DNA from: Bacteroidales bacterium
GTDB taxonomy: Bacteria; Bacteroidota; Bacteroidia; Bacteroidales; UBA932
Length of the DNA: 64,000 nucleotides
NCBI GenBank assembly: GCA_017469425.1
Contig: JAFUGJ010000025.1
Location: 49,051-113,050, forward strand
Reading direction: 5' to 3'
The notes beneath the pieces are model-generated. The model was not told the origin of the DNA, did no database searches, and was given only the letters and a program-made list of their open reading frames with translations. Position numbers and translations under genes: made by a program. Positions 44,899 through 53,766 of the stretch are shown one piece after another (the stretch's first letter is position 1; each line of letters opens with the position of its first letter).

Positions 44899-45038
44899 AC
44901 CCAATAATTTTTGCGATACTTTCGAGCTTTTCTGAACGAAGTTTCCGGCGTGCACCTCAGACTCATGTCGATGAAGCATTCGTTGATGCTGAACAGCTGG
45001 AGAACGGGGAAGTATCTGCGGCAGATCGCGATGAACCC
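44895..45038 (-). pseudogene. Possible Y-family DNA polymerase fragment
   Basis: A 47-codon minus-strand frame without a start contains YFPVLQLFSINECFIDMS, which resembles the catalytic motif of Y-family (UmuC/DinB) polymerases (YSIDE-A/C-FLD). Nothing else of the polymerase is present and the frame ends inside promoter B. This call rests on one motif. Confidence 0.3.
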
Positions 45039-45100
45039 TTCCGGGCAGCGCTTATATCACTCCCAGCCCCCGCCGACCAGTGAGGAAGGCGGAGTTAATA

Positions 45101-45331
45101 TCAATGTGGAAGATAATCCGTCTCGATATCTTCATAGTACATCGAAGGCTTGTGATAAACGATAAGGTTCTCTTTCATCCACCGCGATAGCTCGGCTTCA
45201 TTCTCTTGGGTGAAACGGTAATGCTTCCCGTCCGGAACCCTGTTCCTGTGAATGAGGGGGAACCCCATCAGGCATCTAAGGCTGATGCGGAAGGTGGAGA
45301 AGGACGAATGGCCGGTGAAGTGGTCATGGCC
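45101..45331 (-). pseudogene. GIY-YIG-like nuclease fragment
   Basis: The frame reads TGHDHFTGHSSFSTFRISL, then GFPLIHRNRV and ENEAELSRWMKENLIVY. These match the second half of stand-alone GIY-YIG family proteins, which have HS-x-ST-R-SLG and a later LS-x-WM-x-ENL. The catalytic N-terminal half is absent, and the C-terminal PPLN segment is lost at a frame break. The remaining sequence upstream to 45,428 holds no gene I can support. Confidence 0.45.
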
Positions 45332-45428
45332 GGTACGGCCCCGAGAAGGAACAAGAGCGTAATGCTCAAAGAAACAAGCTCCGTATGGACGGGGCGCTGC
45401 CATCAGACTTCAAATGATGTGTTAGTGT

Positions 45429-46871
45429 TCATTTCTGAAAAAAGTCATCCAGCGTTATAACGTGGTCGAAGCGACCAGAGTGTGTGTTGCTTTTCAGGCC
45501 GAATGTGGTAATCAGGACAGACTGTATGCTTTTTTTATTTTCCAATATTTCCTGAACCCTCGACATCCGGTCGAGAAGCTTTATGCTGTATGCGCTTGTG
45601 ATTTCAAATTCCCCACGGGTAAACTTCATCTCACACAAGCTGACAAAGCGGTCATCACGGTTGATGATCATGTCTATCTGTGCCCCGCTTTTCGCTGTAT
45701 CTGAAGGGATGTTCCATGAGGATTCTTGTGTTATTACGCCTTCGATGCCGAGGGCCCTTTTTATCTGCCTGACATGGCCGAAACACAGATTTTCGAAAGC
45801 AAAGCCCATCCATGAGGCGACAGACGGCGATTTCTCGTTGATTTGCCAGTATGAGGCCTTCCCGACATTGTTTTTTCCATATTTGAGGAAGAAATGACAG
45901 AACGGGTCAATCAATTTGTATTTCTGTTCTTTTGAACCGAAGGGTGTGTAGCATTCTACGAGCTTGCTTTTCTCCAGGGCGCCAAGATTCTCGGTCAATG
46001 TGCCGCCAGAGGAAAAGCCCCCCTTCGTGATAAGTTCTTCCCGGGTAAATCCGGCCCTTCTGCCGGAGAGAACCGTGATAATTCTTTTTAATTCGTCAGG
46101 GCTTGAAAACTGTGAGGTGAACAGCTTATCAAACTCGTCTTTCAACGGGGCGTCGGGGTCAAACAGGATGGCGTCGATGTTCTGGGCTACGCTGTAACCT
46201 TTCCGGAATTGGTCCAGATAATAAGGGATGCCGCCAAAGACCATATACGCGCGGCAGATATCATACTGATCATACCGAAATCCTCCCTCCTTGAAAAACT
46301 CTTGGCACTCATAGAGGGAAAAAGGCGAGACATAAACGGGTAGGGTAACCCTGCCGTAGAGTCCTCCCTTGTTATTGATCAGTTTATCAAGAATCCAGGA
46401 TGTGGCGCTTCCGCAGACGAACAACTTCACGTTCTTTCTCGCAAGGACCCAGTCGTTGCAGAAATGCTCAAAGGCCGGGATAAAATTAGCCTTTGCCGTA
46501 TCCATCCACGGCAGTTCATCGATGAACAAAACCATGCGGGAGCCATCATCTTTCTTCTGCAAGAGACTCTCCAGCATATGAAAAGCCTCGAACCAGTTGG
46601 CCGGAACAGTTTCACCTGAATCCAAACCGTAGGTTCGCATCGAGTAGTAAAACTCCTGCAGCTGGATTTTCATCAGGTTTTTCTTTCTTTTTCCGGAAGC
46701 CTCGTCTACGGGTGATACCGCAGTGTGTTTGAAACAGTACTTATTGCCGCAGAATTCATTAACAAGGAAAGTTTTACCAACCCTTCTCCGGCCATATACG
46801 GCTATCAATTGGGCCCTGTCTTTGGACATGGCTTCCTGGAATTTCTGGAATTCTTTCTTTCGTCCAATCAT
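45429..46871 (-). CDS. AAA ATPase with DUF234-type nuclease-like C-terminus
   Basis: The 480-aa protein has an N-terminal ATPase with Walker A YGRRRVGKTFLV (about 26-37), Walker B VLFIDELPW (about 113-121) and sensor FVCGSATSW (about 151-159). A winged helix follows (about 270-330), then a C-terminal domain (about 370-480) with IDMIINRDDRFVSLCEMKF, which fits a PD-(D/E)XK fold. Such archaeal-style ATPases are abundant in Bacteroidetes and their role is unknown. The gene stands alone behind a 32-bp palindrome. Confidence 0.88.
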   Translation of the reverse strand: MIGRKKEFQKFQEAMSKDRAQLIAVYGRRRVGKTFLVNEFCGNKYCFKHTAVSPVDEASGKRKKNLMKIQLQEFYYSMRTYGLDSGETVPANWFEAFHMLESLLQKKDDGSRMVLFIDELPWMDTAKANFIPAFEHFCNDWVLARKNVKLFVCGSATSWILDKLINNKGGLYGRVTLPVYVSPFSLYECQEFFKEGGFRYDQYDICRAYMVFGGIPYYLDQFRKGYSVAQNIDAILFDPDAPLKDEFDKLFTSQFSSPDELKRIITVLSGRRAGFTREELITKGGFSSGGTLTENLGALEKSKLVECYTPFGSKEQKYKLIDPFCHFFLKYGKNNVGKASYWQINEKSPSVASWMGFAFENLCFGHVRQIKRALGIEGVITQESSWNIPSDTAKSGAQIDMIINRDDRFVSLCEMKFTRGEFEITSAYSIKLLDRMSRVQEILENKKSIQSVLITTFGLKSNTHSGRFDHVITLDDFFQK

Positions 46872-46912
46872 ATTCGTGAATTTTCAGCCTCAAAGATAAG
46901 AAAAAGGACTTA

Positions 46913-46944
46913 TTTGGCCAAGAATAAATTTATTTTTAGCCAAA
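46913..46944. promoter_or_regulatory. 32-bp near-perfect palindrome upstream of the ATPase gene
   Basis: Arms 46913-46928 and 46929-46944 match at 14 of 16 positions (TTTGGC at the left end, GCCAAA at the right). On the minus strand the TTGG at its edge lies 19 nt before TATCTTTG (complement of 46893-46900), so the palindrome overlaps the -33 region of the ATPase promoter. This is a likely operator. Confidence 0.55.
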
Positions 46945-47104
46945 GTATGTTGGCGTGAAGTGTTTTTGGCTGATTATAATCCGGTTTTATATTTTGCAGA
47001 AACCTTCGCACCAGAGGGCAAAGCCGTCAAGGCTCAGCATCAGACCGTAAAGAGGCAGGGGAGAAGTATGCAGACAAAGCGTTTGGCCATAGCGGTAATA
47101 AGGC

Positions 47105-48046
47105 TTATCTTGAATGCTTTTCAAGAAACTCCAACATCTTGTCATTGACCTCCCCGGACTCTGGCAGGGCCAGGTTCTCGACATTGTGGACATGTCCCAC
47201 TTTCTTGTCGTCTGATGCAATGTCAATGAACTCAATCGTCCGCCCGAGAGAATCGCAGTCGGCTTTCAGCATAAGGGCCTGCCCCCTGATGAAATCATGC
47301 CTGGAGGTGGAGATAAAAAGCGGTCCGGAGAAGCCGCTTATGTATGTTCTGGGCGAAAGGGACTCCAAATAGGCCCTGTCCTGATACCTCGGGCCTATGA
47401 ACCAAGCCATGGCCTCTTCAGTGAACCCGTCACTGCTGGCAAACGATGCGAAATCGTAAGCCGGGCAGTTGAGAAGTACACCTCTTGGTTTGAAAACCTT
47501 CGGTCGGACGGGAACTGCCGTATCCTCCGCTCCCTCGGCCATGTAAAGGGCAAGATGCCCTCCTGCGGAATCTCCGGTAAGGAACATGCGCTCCATGTTG
47601 AGTCCCAAAGACGCGGCGTTTGATGCCAGGAAGTCCAGTGCTGCGGCACAGTCACCCAGCTCGTCAGCAACATCCGTTTTACCGTCATTGACGCGATACT
47701 CCAGAAGGACCACATCATAACCTTCCCGAAGGAACAGCGATGCGAACTTGCGGTTGTTTTCCCGTTTCCCTGCCACGTAGAACCCACCGTGAATGTCGAT
47801 AAGGACGGCATTCCTGCGGACACCCTCTGGTGCATAATAGATATCAACCACCTGCGAGAGAGTGCCGTCTGAAACATACGGGATGCCTATTCTCTTCTCC
47901 AGAGAGTCAGCATACGCTGGCTCGGTCGAAACCTTGTTGCTCCCGGATACAATCATCCGGAGCATAGGCTTTGTGACCCTGATGCCGCAGCCGGTGCAGA
48001 AGAAGAGTAATAATGCGAATATGACTGGAAACCGGTGATGAATCAT
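47105..48046 (-). CDS. Alpha/beta-hydrolase lipoprotein, HSL/esterase type
   Basis: The 313-aa protein has a lipoprotein signal with Cys in CTGC (about residue 20). The body is an alpha/beta hydrolase with the oxyanion motif DIHGGFYV (about 84-91), nucleophile elbow GDSAGGHLA (about 158-166), Asp in STSRHDFI (about 248) and His in VGHVHNVEN (about 285). It resembles carboxylesterases of the hormone-sensitive-lipase group. The 46,872-47,104 gap behind it holds the palindrome but no gene that I can support. Confidence 0.85.
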   Translation of the reverse strand: MIHHRFPVIFALLLFFCTGCGIRVTKPMLRMIVSGSNKVSTEPAYADSLEKRIGIPYVSDGTLSQVVDIYYAPEGVRRNAVLIDIHGGFYVAGKRENNRKFASLFLREGYDVVLLEYRVNDGKTDVADELGDCAAALDFLASNAASLGLNMERMFLTGDSAGGHLALYMAEGAEDTAVPVRPKVFKPRGVLLNCPAYDFASFASSDGFTEEAMAWFIGPRYQDRAYLESLSPRTYISGFSGPLFISTSRHDFIRGQALMLKADCDSLGRTIEFIDIASDDKKVGHVHNVENLALPESGEVNDKMLEFLEKHSR

Positions 48047-48048
48047 TC

Positions 48049-48164
48049 TTATCCCTCCAGGATTTGTTTTGCGGCGTTCTTCGTGTCTACCTTCTCGATG
48101 ATGCGGGTGCTCCCATCAATGGTATCAGTTCGGAAGGTACTCTTTGAATAACTGTTCTCATTGA
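48049..48164 (-). other. Startless C-terminal reading-frame fragment
   Basis: Between the WYL gene and the hydrolase lies an open frame without a start, ending IEKVDTKNAAKQILEG just before the hydrolase ATG. It looks like the tail of a lost gene. I do not recognise the family. Confidence 0.25.
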
Positions 48165-49061
48165 CTAGAAATTCTTTTGGACATAATCCCTGATGTAGTT
48201 GGAGAGTTCCGGGCTGTCCACGACCTTCACGTCCCCGGCAAGGCTGATGCAGAAGCGGCCCACGCCCTCCATGTGTCCGGCCCGTCCTTCATAGATCCAC
48301 TTGTCTTCCTCCCTGCGGACTTTTCCCTCGGCGAGAGGGAATTCCTCGACAAGGAGGTTCTTGGCGCGGAGAGAGAGTTCCAGCTTCACCGGAACGCCTT
48401 CTCCCTCATAACTCATTCGGAAATCGTCGATGTTCTTGCGGTGGTGCTCAGCCTCGTACTCCCAGTCTTCGCTGAGTATATCAACCCACTCGATGCGGGG
48501 GATCTTGAAGATACGGTTCTCTTTCTTCTCGGTATCGAAAGCCCAGATATCAATGTGGTTATTCGTGAAGGCGAAGGGCTCGACAAGGCGGTCCCGGACC
48601 TCTCCCGAGTTGGAAGAAGCGTAGTTCTTCAGCACTACTTTCTTCTTTTCGGAGATAGCGTTCCCGATGGCCTGGATGCAGCCGGCATTGGACTTGGATC
48701 CCTTGAACTCGTTGATACTCGTAAGGTCATAGATGGCGGCGAGCTTCTTGTACAGCGATGATTTCAGGGCATGGTTGCTGTCAAGGTTCTCAATGAGGTT
48801 GCAAAGGACCTTCGCTTCCTCGTCGGAGAAGTACACCAGTTTCGACAAGTCCTTGAAGGAGGGCGGCATCTTCACGATGCGATAGACGTTTCCGCGAATC
48901 TTCTCCACGGCGAACCCCAGTTCTTTGAAGGTGTCGATATAGCGGTAGATTGACCTGTAGGAGGTTTCCAGTTTCTCGGCCAATTCCTCGACCGTGAAAT
49001 AGACATTGCCTGTCATTAGGCGCATGAGCCGGAAGACTCTTTCTACTCTTGGCTGTTCCAT
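48165..49061 (-). CDS. HTH/WYL transcriptional regulator
   Basis: The 298-aa protein has a DeoR-like winged helix at the N-terminus (VEELAEKLETSYRSIYRYIDTFKELG, in about residues 20-50) and a WYL domain (about 130-210, LVEPFAFTNNHIDIWAFDTEKKENRIFKIPRI-type). ATG 49061 (MEQPRVERVFRL) is preferred to an in-frame start ten codons earlier that overlaps the next gene. It closes the DUF262 operon, the usual place for a regulator of a phage-defence module, and it could also act on the island-wide dyads. Confidence 0.88.
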   Translation of the reverse strand: MEQPRVERVFRLMRLMTGNVYFTVEELAEKLETSYRSIYRYIDTFKELGFAVEKIRGNVYRIVKMPPSFKDLSKLVYFSDEEAKVLCNLIENLDSNHALKSSLYKKLAAIYDLTSINEFKGSKSNAGCIQAIGNAISEKKKVVLKNYASSNSGEVRDRLVEPFAFTNNHIDIWAFDTEKKENRIFKIPRIEWVDILSEDWEYEAEHHRKNIDDFRMSYEGEGVPVKLELSLRAKNLLVEEFPLAEGKVRREEDKWIYEGRAGHMEGVGRFCISLAGDVKVVDSPELSNYIRDYVQKNF

Positions 49062-49087
49062 ATGGATTATTCTAGTATGACAGAAGA

Positions 49088-49747
49088 TCAAACAATTGTG
49101 CGAGAAATCCCATTCTTTTCCAGGAATTTCAAGTAGTCCTTTAAAGCGGAAATAGATGTTTTTTCATCAGCAAATCTTTCAAGAGGGAGCGAATAAAGAA
49201 GCAATTGGTTTTTTCCTGCTCCTTTCGGCTCTAGAACGGTTTCTTTATGGCTAATGGAACCGTATTCTTTATTCAGTACATATTGTGCCGTATATGAGTA
49301 ATCGGACCACAGTTCTTTGCATCCTTTAGGTTTGCGTTCCATGAAGAAAAGAAGTTTGCTGCCAGCTTTCTCAGGTGGAGCAAACAACGAAGGCTGAGTG
49401 CGGTCTTCATTGTCGTTGTCAAAATACCCGGTGTCGGCATATTGAATAATGCTGAGCATGATCGTGGAGCCATCTTCAAGTTCAGCATCGCCGACGTAGT
49501 ATTCAAACAGGTACGGGTATAAATAGTCCCAGGCCCAGTTACGGGGGTTAACTTTGAGATGGTCCCCGCCCTTATAAGGATACACGGGATTGCTGAAATG
49601 TTTAACCCCCTCCATTTGATGAAAATCCAATCGCGTAGCTATGAAATTAACCAGAGATAGCATCCTTTCCTGAAAGGATTCTACAAGGCGATGCGCTTTA
49701 CGAACCTCTACAAGAGCATCCTTAAGTGTTTCTATCTTGTTGTCCAT
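49088..49747 (-). CDS. Hypothetical protein in the DUF262 operon
   Basis: The 219-aa soluble protein starts with a predicted helix (KDALVEVRKAHRLVESFQERML, in about 9-30), then a mixed alpha/beta domain with WAWDYLYPYLFEYYV (about 71-85). No catalytic motif stands out. Its start overlaps the end of the nuclease-like gene by 16 bp, so the two are translated together and probably act together. Confidence 0.7.
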   Translation of the reverse strand: MDNKIETLKDALVEVRKAHRLVESFQERMLSLVNFIATRLDFHQMEGVKHFSNPVYPYKGGDHLKVNPRNWAWDYLYPYLFEYYVGDAELEDGSTIMLSIIQYADTGYFDNDNEDRTQPSLFAPPEKAGSKLLFFMERKPKGCKELWSDYSYTAQYVLNKEYGSISHKETVLEPKGAGKNQLLLYSLPLERFADEKTSISALKDYLKFLEKNGISRTIV

Positions 49748-50511
49748 ATGTCAGATAATGATTCCAGTTTAATTGAAGTGAAATGCATGTTGTTCAGAAA
49801 GCCAGTGTTATCAAAACTCCACGACTCTCTCAGATAGTGATTTGCATCCATATCGATAGGTTCGACAGTTATTGAATTGAGCCAAATCGTATAAAAGATA
49901 CCGTGATATTGCATGGCTTTGATTACATCCTCCAGGATGCGGACCAGATTTGTCTCAGCAGGATTATTGGTAAGGGTCTCTCTATTTTTTGAGACAGCCC
50001 CCAAAAGGTCGAACCAGCTTGCGGTGTGTATGATATATTCTTTCCCGTTCACATCAAAGATTAGATCGCGGAGTGTATCGTTACCTCCGATAGCTAAGAA
50101 AACCAGCTCTTTATCCGTTTCTCCTTTGGTGGAATTATTTAGTGCAACAATCTCATTGAACCACTGATATGTGCTCTGAGCATTGTCACTTGATGAATCA
50201 CTCCTTTTGGCTTCAATGATGATGTTATACAAGTCTGTCTCAATCCAAACATCGGGCTCTACACTTTGGCTATTATACGTTCCAGTCGCATCCATCCTCT
50301 CCCAGAAATGAACGCCCTGAATTGGACCAACATCTTCAGGAAGAGAGGCCAATGACGCTCCACAGCTTCCACGGAGGACTTTCCAGAAGAGTGCATCCGG
50401 AAGATACTGTAGAAGCCCTACTACAGAAGAGGTCAGCGTGTCCTCGATGCCATGAAATATCCCTTCTTGGATAGCTCTGCCGAGCTTTTGTTTAAAGAGA
50501 GCTTGAAGCAT
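49732..50511 (-). CDS. PD-(D/E)XK-like nuclease in the DUF262 operon
   Basis: The 259-aa protein has the pattern EPDVWIE (Asp87) followed by NIIIEAKRSD (Glu100, Lys102), the layout of the PD-(D/E)XK active site, embedded in alternating strands. I know no exact family. It starts 10 nt after the DUF262 gene and overlaps the next by 16 bp. A DNA- or RNA-cutting effector is the simplest reading. Confidence 0.65.
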   Translation of the reverse strand: MLQALFKQKLGRAIQEGIFHGIEDTLTSSVVGLLQYLPDALFWKVLRGSCGASLASLPEDVGPIQGVHFWERMDATGTYNSQSVEPDVWIETDLYNIIIEAKRSDSSSDNAQSTYQWFNEIVALNNSTKGETDKELVFLAIGGNDTLRDLIFDVNGKEYIIHTASWFDLLGAVSKNRETLTNNPAETNLVRILEDVIKAMQYHGIFYTIWLNSITVEPIDMDANHYLRESWSFDNTGFLNNMHFTSIKLESLSDIWTTR

Positions 50512-50521
50512 AAAACATTGT

Positions 50522-52351
50522 CTAAATGAAACCCTTGCTTTTCAGATGTTCAATCATAGCTAGCTCTTCTTCTGTTGGCATGAGAGTTTCCACCGTCTCA
50601 GATGCGATTGGCTCATATTCATTGACCCATTTCTTGAAGAGACCCTTGATGATAGAGCAAACCTTCGCGTCATTCTTGTCGATATTGTCGAGGTTCCAAT
50701 CATTAAGCGATGAGCCGCCGAGTATCTGGCAAATGGCAATCTTTGAAGCCCTATAAGCATCCTTCTTCTTTGAGAAATAGTTATTGCTGGCAGAGATATT
50801 GAGTGCCTTTTCCAGAGGCAGCTTATTTCCAAGGTGTTCCAGCATGTCGTTGGCTTCCTCTTCGCTGAAAGTATAGTACTTGGTGTCCCAGGTCTGAGGG
50901 AAGATATGCTCAATTTCCCACTTCTCCGGAAGAAGGTCGCTCTGGGAGTCAATGTTGTATGCTAGAAGTTTGAGCATCATTCGGACCATCTTCGTGTGAG
51001 GACGAATGATGAGGCCATCGGTTCTTGATTGCTCTTCCTGAATGGCATACTCGTCTTCCAGCTTTTTCTCTTCGAACCCGGCGCTAAAGAGGGGGTGGGC
51101 TGTATTGATTATTTGAGCGTCAAGTTTCAAAACATCACTTTTTACTGCGCTTACAGTTGGCCTTTCAAGGAAACGGGTAAGAAGCAGCACGCAAAGTTTG
51201 CGGAGGAACTTCAAGAAAATGGCTTCAAAATCCTCCCTCTCTCGGTACTGCATATAATAGATGGAGGTGGGGTACTTCCAGAATTCATTTGTGTAAGAGG
51301 ACAGAATGTCAAGAATCGTACGGATTTCAAAGTTCTTACTCCATTCTTCCCCCTCTATATCCAATGGCCTCCTACTATTGACAACTTCCCATAGGTGCAG
51401 ACTTTGGATAAGTTCGTCTATGACCTCGACACTCAGCCTATTCTTCCCCTTCTCCCGGAAGTATTTTCTGACACCGGGCGTAGTCGTGTTGACGTCTCTT
51501 TCCTTGGCTCTAAGGTAGAACATGTGATAGTAGAAAAGTGACTGAATGCTCTCATTAACCTTGGCTGCATCAGCTTCAAGTTTTTTCCATTTCTGAATGA
51601 AGATCTGCTTTTGCTCTCTATCGAGATTTTTGTAAATCTCCGACTTGAAGATATCTGCGTCGGAGAGGGGAAGACCACGGTTATTCAGAGTATTAAAAAT
51701 TGTGAGAGCAGTTTCCTGATCGTCCGCATCAATCGGTAGCAAAATGGTGTAGTTAAGGAGTGCGTTGATGAAGTGGTAAATCTGATTGGGGCTTTCCAGT
51801 GATTTTTCGGCGTAGAGTTCCGAAAACTTGTTGAAGTTCTTTGAATAATTATCTATAGCCTTCGTAGAGGCAGTTCCGGTTTCGAGAATCTTTCTCAAAA
51901 GTTCATTTCCGGAATCTTGAACAACATCGGAACGAAGAAGCATTTGGCTTCTGTTGACCTCTCCAGTCATCTCATCAACCATCCATAGGGCTGGGGTAAT
52001 CTTGCTTATAAAATTAGTGACCTCAGGAGTCTTGTTTTCTTCCTGCTCCAACTTTGCGTAAATCGCCCTAAGTAGCAGGAACAAGGATGTTATTCTCTGC
52101 TGGCCGTCTATAATCTGCCGGACACCGTCCTCTGTATACGAAACTACGCTGCCAAGAAAATAACTCTTCTGTCCGTTGGGCTTTGTCCTATCTATGGAGA
52201 AGTTCCATATGTCGTCAAAGAGCGTTATGATTTCATCATCGGTCCATGAATAGGGGCGCTGATACTCAGGTATGAGGAACTTAACTTCCTGACCGCTATT
52301 AAGAAGTTGTAGAACGGTCTGTTTGTTTACGTTTATATTTGGTGCTGCCAT
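50522..52351 (-). CDS. DUF262/DUF1524 protein, GmrSD-like
   Basis: The 609-aa protein has an N-terminal DUF262 domain with IPEYQRPYSW (about 28-37) and IIDGQQRITSLF (about 81-92), a ParB-like NTPase fold. The C-terminal DUF1524 domain is an HNH-type nuclease with EIEHIFPQTW (about 476-485) and LGNKLPLEKALN. This is the layout of GmrSD-type restriction enzymes that attack modified phage DNA, and of other defence proteins such as BrxU. It heads a four-gene operon, with its upstream control at 52,777-52,814. Confidence 0.9.
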   Translation of the reverse strand: MAAPNINVNKQTVLQLLNSGQEVKFLIPEYQRPYSWTDDEIITLFDDIWNFSIDRTKPNGQKSYFLGSVVSYTEDGVRQIIDGQQRITSLFLLLRAIYAKLEQEENKTPEVTNFISKITPALWMVDEMTGEVNRSQMLLRSDVVQDSGNELLRKILETGTASTKAIDNYSKNFNKFSELYAEKSLESPNQIYHFINALLNYTILLPIDADDQETALTIFNTLNNRGLPLSDADIFKSEIYKNLDREQKQIFIQKWKKLEADAAKVNESIQSLFYYHMFYLRAKERDVNTTTPGVRKYFREKGKNRLSVEVIDELIQSLHLWEVVNSRRPLDIEGEEWSKNFEIRTILDILSSYTNEFWKYPTSIYYMQYREREDFEAIFLKFLRKLCVLLLTRFLERPTVSAVKSDVLKLDAQIINTAHPLFSAGFEEKKLEDEYAIQEEQSRTDGLIIRPHTKMVRMMLKLLAYNIDSQSDLLPEKWEIEHIFPQTWDTKYYTFSEEEANDMLEHLGNKLPLEKALNISASNNYFSKKKDAYRASKIAICQILGGSSLNDWNLDNIDKNDAKVCSIIKGLFKKWVNEYEPIASETVETLMPTEEELAMIEHLKSKGFI

Positions 52352-52397
52352 ATAGTAAGTGAATTCTTTTGGCGTTAATGTATGCGATAATACCGGA

Positions 52398-52734
52398 CTA
52401 TTTTATTAGAAAACAATATTCATATAGTTTCGGTTCGATGTGCTTCCCTAATTGTTTCATTGCTTCACGAAGCGCACTAAGGAGTTCTGTATACTTGAAA
52501 TCGTCAGATTCAGAGTTCATCATATCTTTACCAGACTTTGAAGTCTTATATCCCTGAAAATAGGCCTTAATATCATAGAAAGCGGCATTTGGATTGGCAT
52601 TCGAGTGTTTTATATAGTATGTCCATAAATCGCAGGCGGCATCATTCGCCGATGACACGTGTCCAGTCAAAAGCATCGAAGCAATCTTTCTTTAAACGGT
52701 TTTTTACCTCACACTCTCTAACGGAAGAAGCCAT
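52398..52734 (-). pseudogene. Type II methylase-like remnant with internal deletion
   Basis: A frame starting ATG 52734 (MASSVRECEVKNRLKKDCF, then DAFDWTRVIGE) resembles the N-terminus of large Eco57I-like restriction/methylase proteins. It then runs into a stop. A second frame contains DLWTYYIKHSNANPNAAFYD and ends EPKLYEYCFLIK, resembling a distal part of such proteins. Everything between, including the NPPY methylase motif, is missing. Assignment of the family is from memory and tentative; decay is clear. Confidence 0.45.
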
Positions 52735-52776
52735 GTTTAAAAACTTCCTACAAAGGTAATCTTTTATAACGAAATT

Positions 52777-52814
52777 GCGACGATATTTGTCAAATTTTTG
52801 CCGAATATCGTCAA
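52777..52814. promoter_or_regulatory. Tandem degenerate dyads D upstream of the DUF262 operon
   Basis: Two partial copies of the dyad lie 21 bp apart centre to centre: GCGAC-N7-GTCAA (52777-52793) and TTGCC-N7-GTCAA (52798-52814). On the minus strand a TACCTTTG box (complement of 52752-52759) follows 17 bp after the proximal copy, not 10 bp as in A-C. Confidence 0.5.
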
Positions 52815-52849
52815 TCGTTGCAAAAGGTGACTCGAGTTAAGATAGGACC

Positions 52850-53563
52850 TTATTCCCCCAGCAGCTCTTTAACCATTGTCTCCCGATGGTTGATGAACAT
52901 CTCGGTTATCCTGTAACTCTCGGTGTCTTCATAGCTTAGATAGCGGATGCCATATTGGTCAAACCCGATTATGTCTGCATCCGGAATGGCCAAGAGGATG
53001 GGGGAGTGGGTAACGATGATATACTGGGAGCCCTCTCTCGACATCTCGGCGATTCTGGAAAACAGTGAAAGTTGGCGCTGTGCGGACAGGGCGGCTTCGG
53101 GTTCGTCCATGATGAAAATACCTGTCTTTGTAAAGGACTTGATGAAGTTCAGAAAGCTCTCTCCGTGTGACTGCTCATGCAGGGTCCTGTTCCCGTACAT
53201 CGGGCCGTAACCTCTCTCATACTCCATTGCCTTGGTGGAAACATTGTAAAAACTTTCTGCTCGAAGGAAGAAACCACGGTTCTGGTCACGTACTCCGCGT
53301 CCGATGGTGATGGCATCGCAAAGTTCGGAATAGTCGTCATGCGTTGAGAAACTATAGTTCAGGGAACCCCCTTCAGGGTTGAAGCCGTATGCAATGGCTA
53401 TCGCCTCCAGAAGGGTGGATTTCCCGACTCCGTTCTCTCCGACAAAGAAAGTCACAGGCCTGCGGAACCGGAGTTCCTGAAGGAGGCAGATGGAACCTAT
53501 CCTGGTCAGGTATGAATTCTCAGGAATCTTGTCCCAGTTAATGCGTATGCGGTCAATATACAT
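52850..53563 (-). CDS. SMC/ABC-like ATPase (AAA_21 type)
   Basis: The 237-aa protein has Walker A GENGVGKST (residues 42-50), an ABC-like signature QSHGES (about 135-140), Walker B IFIMDEPEAALS (about 153-164) and a switch His in YIIVTHSP (about 185-192). It lacks a coiled coil and matches small predicted ATPases (COG3910-like). ATG 53563 (MYIDRIRINWDK) is chosen because it starts the fold and follows the small membrane-protein gene by 13 nt. It may be the motor of the small operon driven by promoter C. Confidence 0.85.
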   Translation of the reverse strand: MYIDRIRINWDKIPENSYLTRIGSICLLQELRFRRPVTFFVGENGVGKSTLLEAIAIAYGFNPEGGSLNYSFSTHDDYSELCDAITIGRGVRDQNRGFFLRAESFYNVSTKAMEYERGYGPMYGNRTLHEQSHGESFLNFIKSFTKTGIFIMDEPEAALSAQRQLSLFSRIAEMSREGSQYIIVTHSPILLAIPDADIIGFDQYGIRYLSYEDTESYRITEMFINHRETMVKELLGE

Positions 53564-53576
53564 GTTACTTGATAAT

Positions 53577-53759
53577 TCAGAAGAACAACCTGAGGAACAG
53601 GTAAAAACCAAAGAACGTTGCCAGAAAGACAATGTTGCCAATCAGGACAAAGACTATCAGAGCGGGGTCTATCAGCATAAGGGGAAGCCCTATAATCAGG
53701 CTGACCACTACAAGAACAATAAGCACCTTTTGGGTGACAGTGAGATTTCCTTCTTCCAT
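53577..53759 (-). CDS. Small two-helix membrane protein, 60 aa
   Basis: Almost the whole protein is two hydrophobic helices (about residues 10-30 and 33-58) after a short acidic start MEEGNLTVTQK. Function is unknown. Position between a 45-aa gene and an ATPase in one operon suggests a membrane anchor or effector. Confidence 0.65.
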   Translation of the reverse strand: MEEGNLTVTQKVLIVLVVVSLIIGLPLMLIDPALIVFVLIGNIVFLATFFGFYLFLRLFF

Positions 53760-53766
53760 GTTGCAG

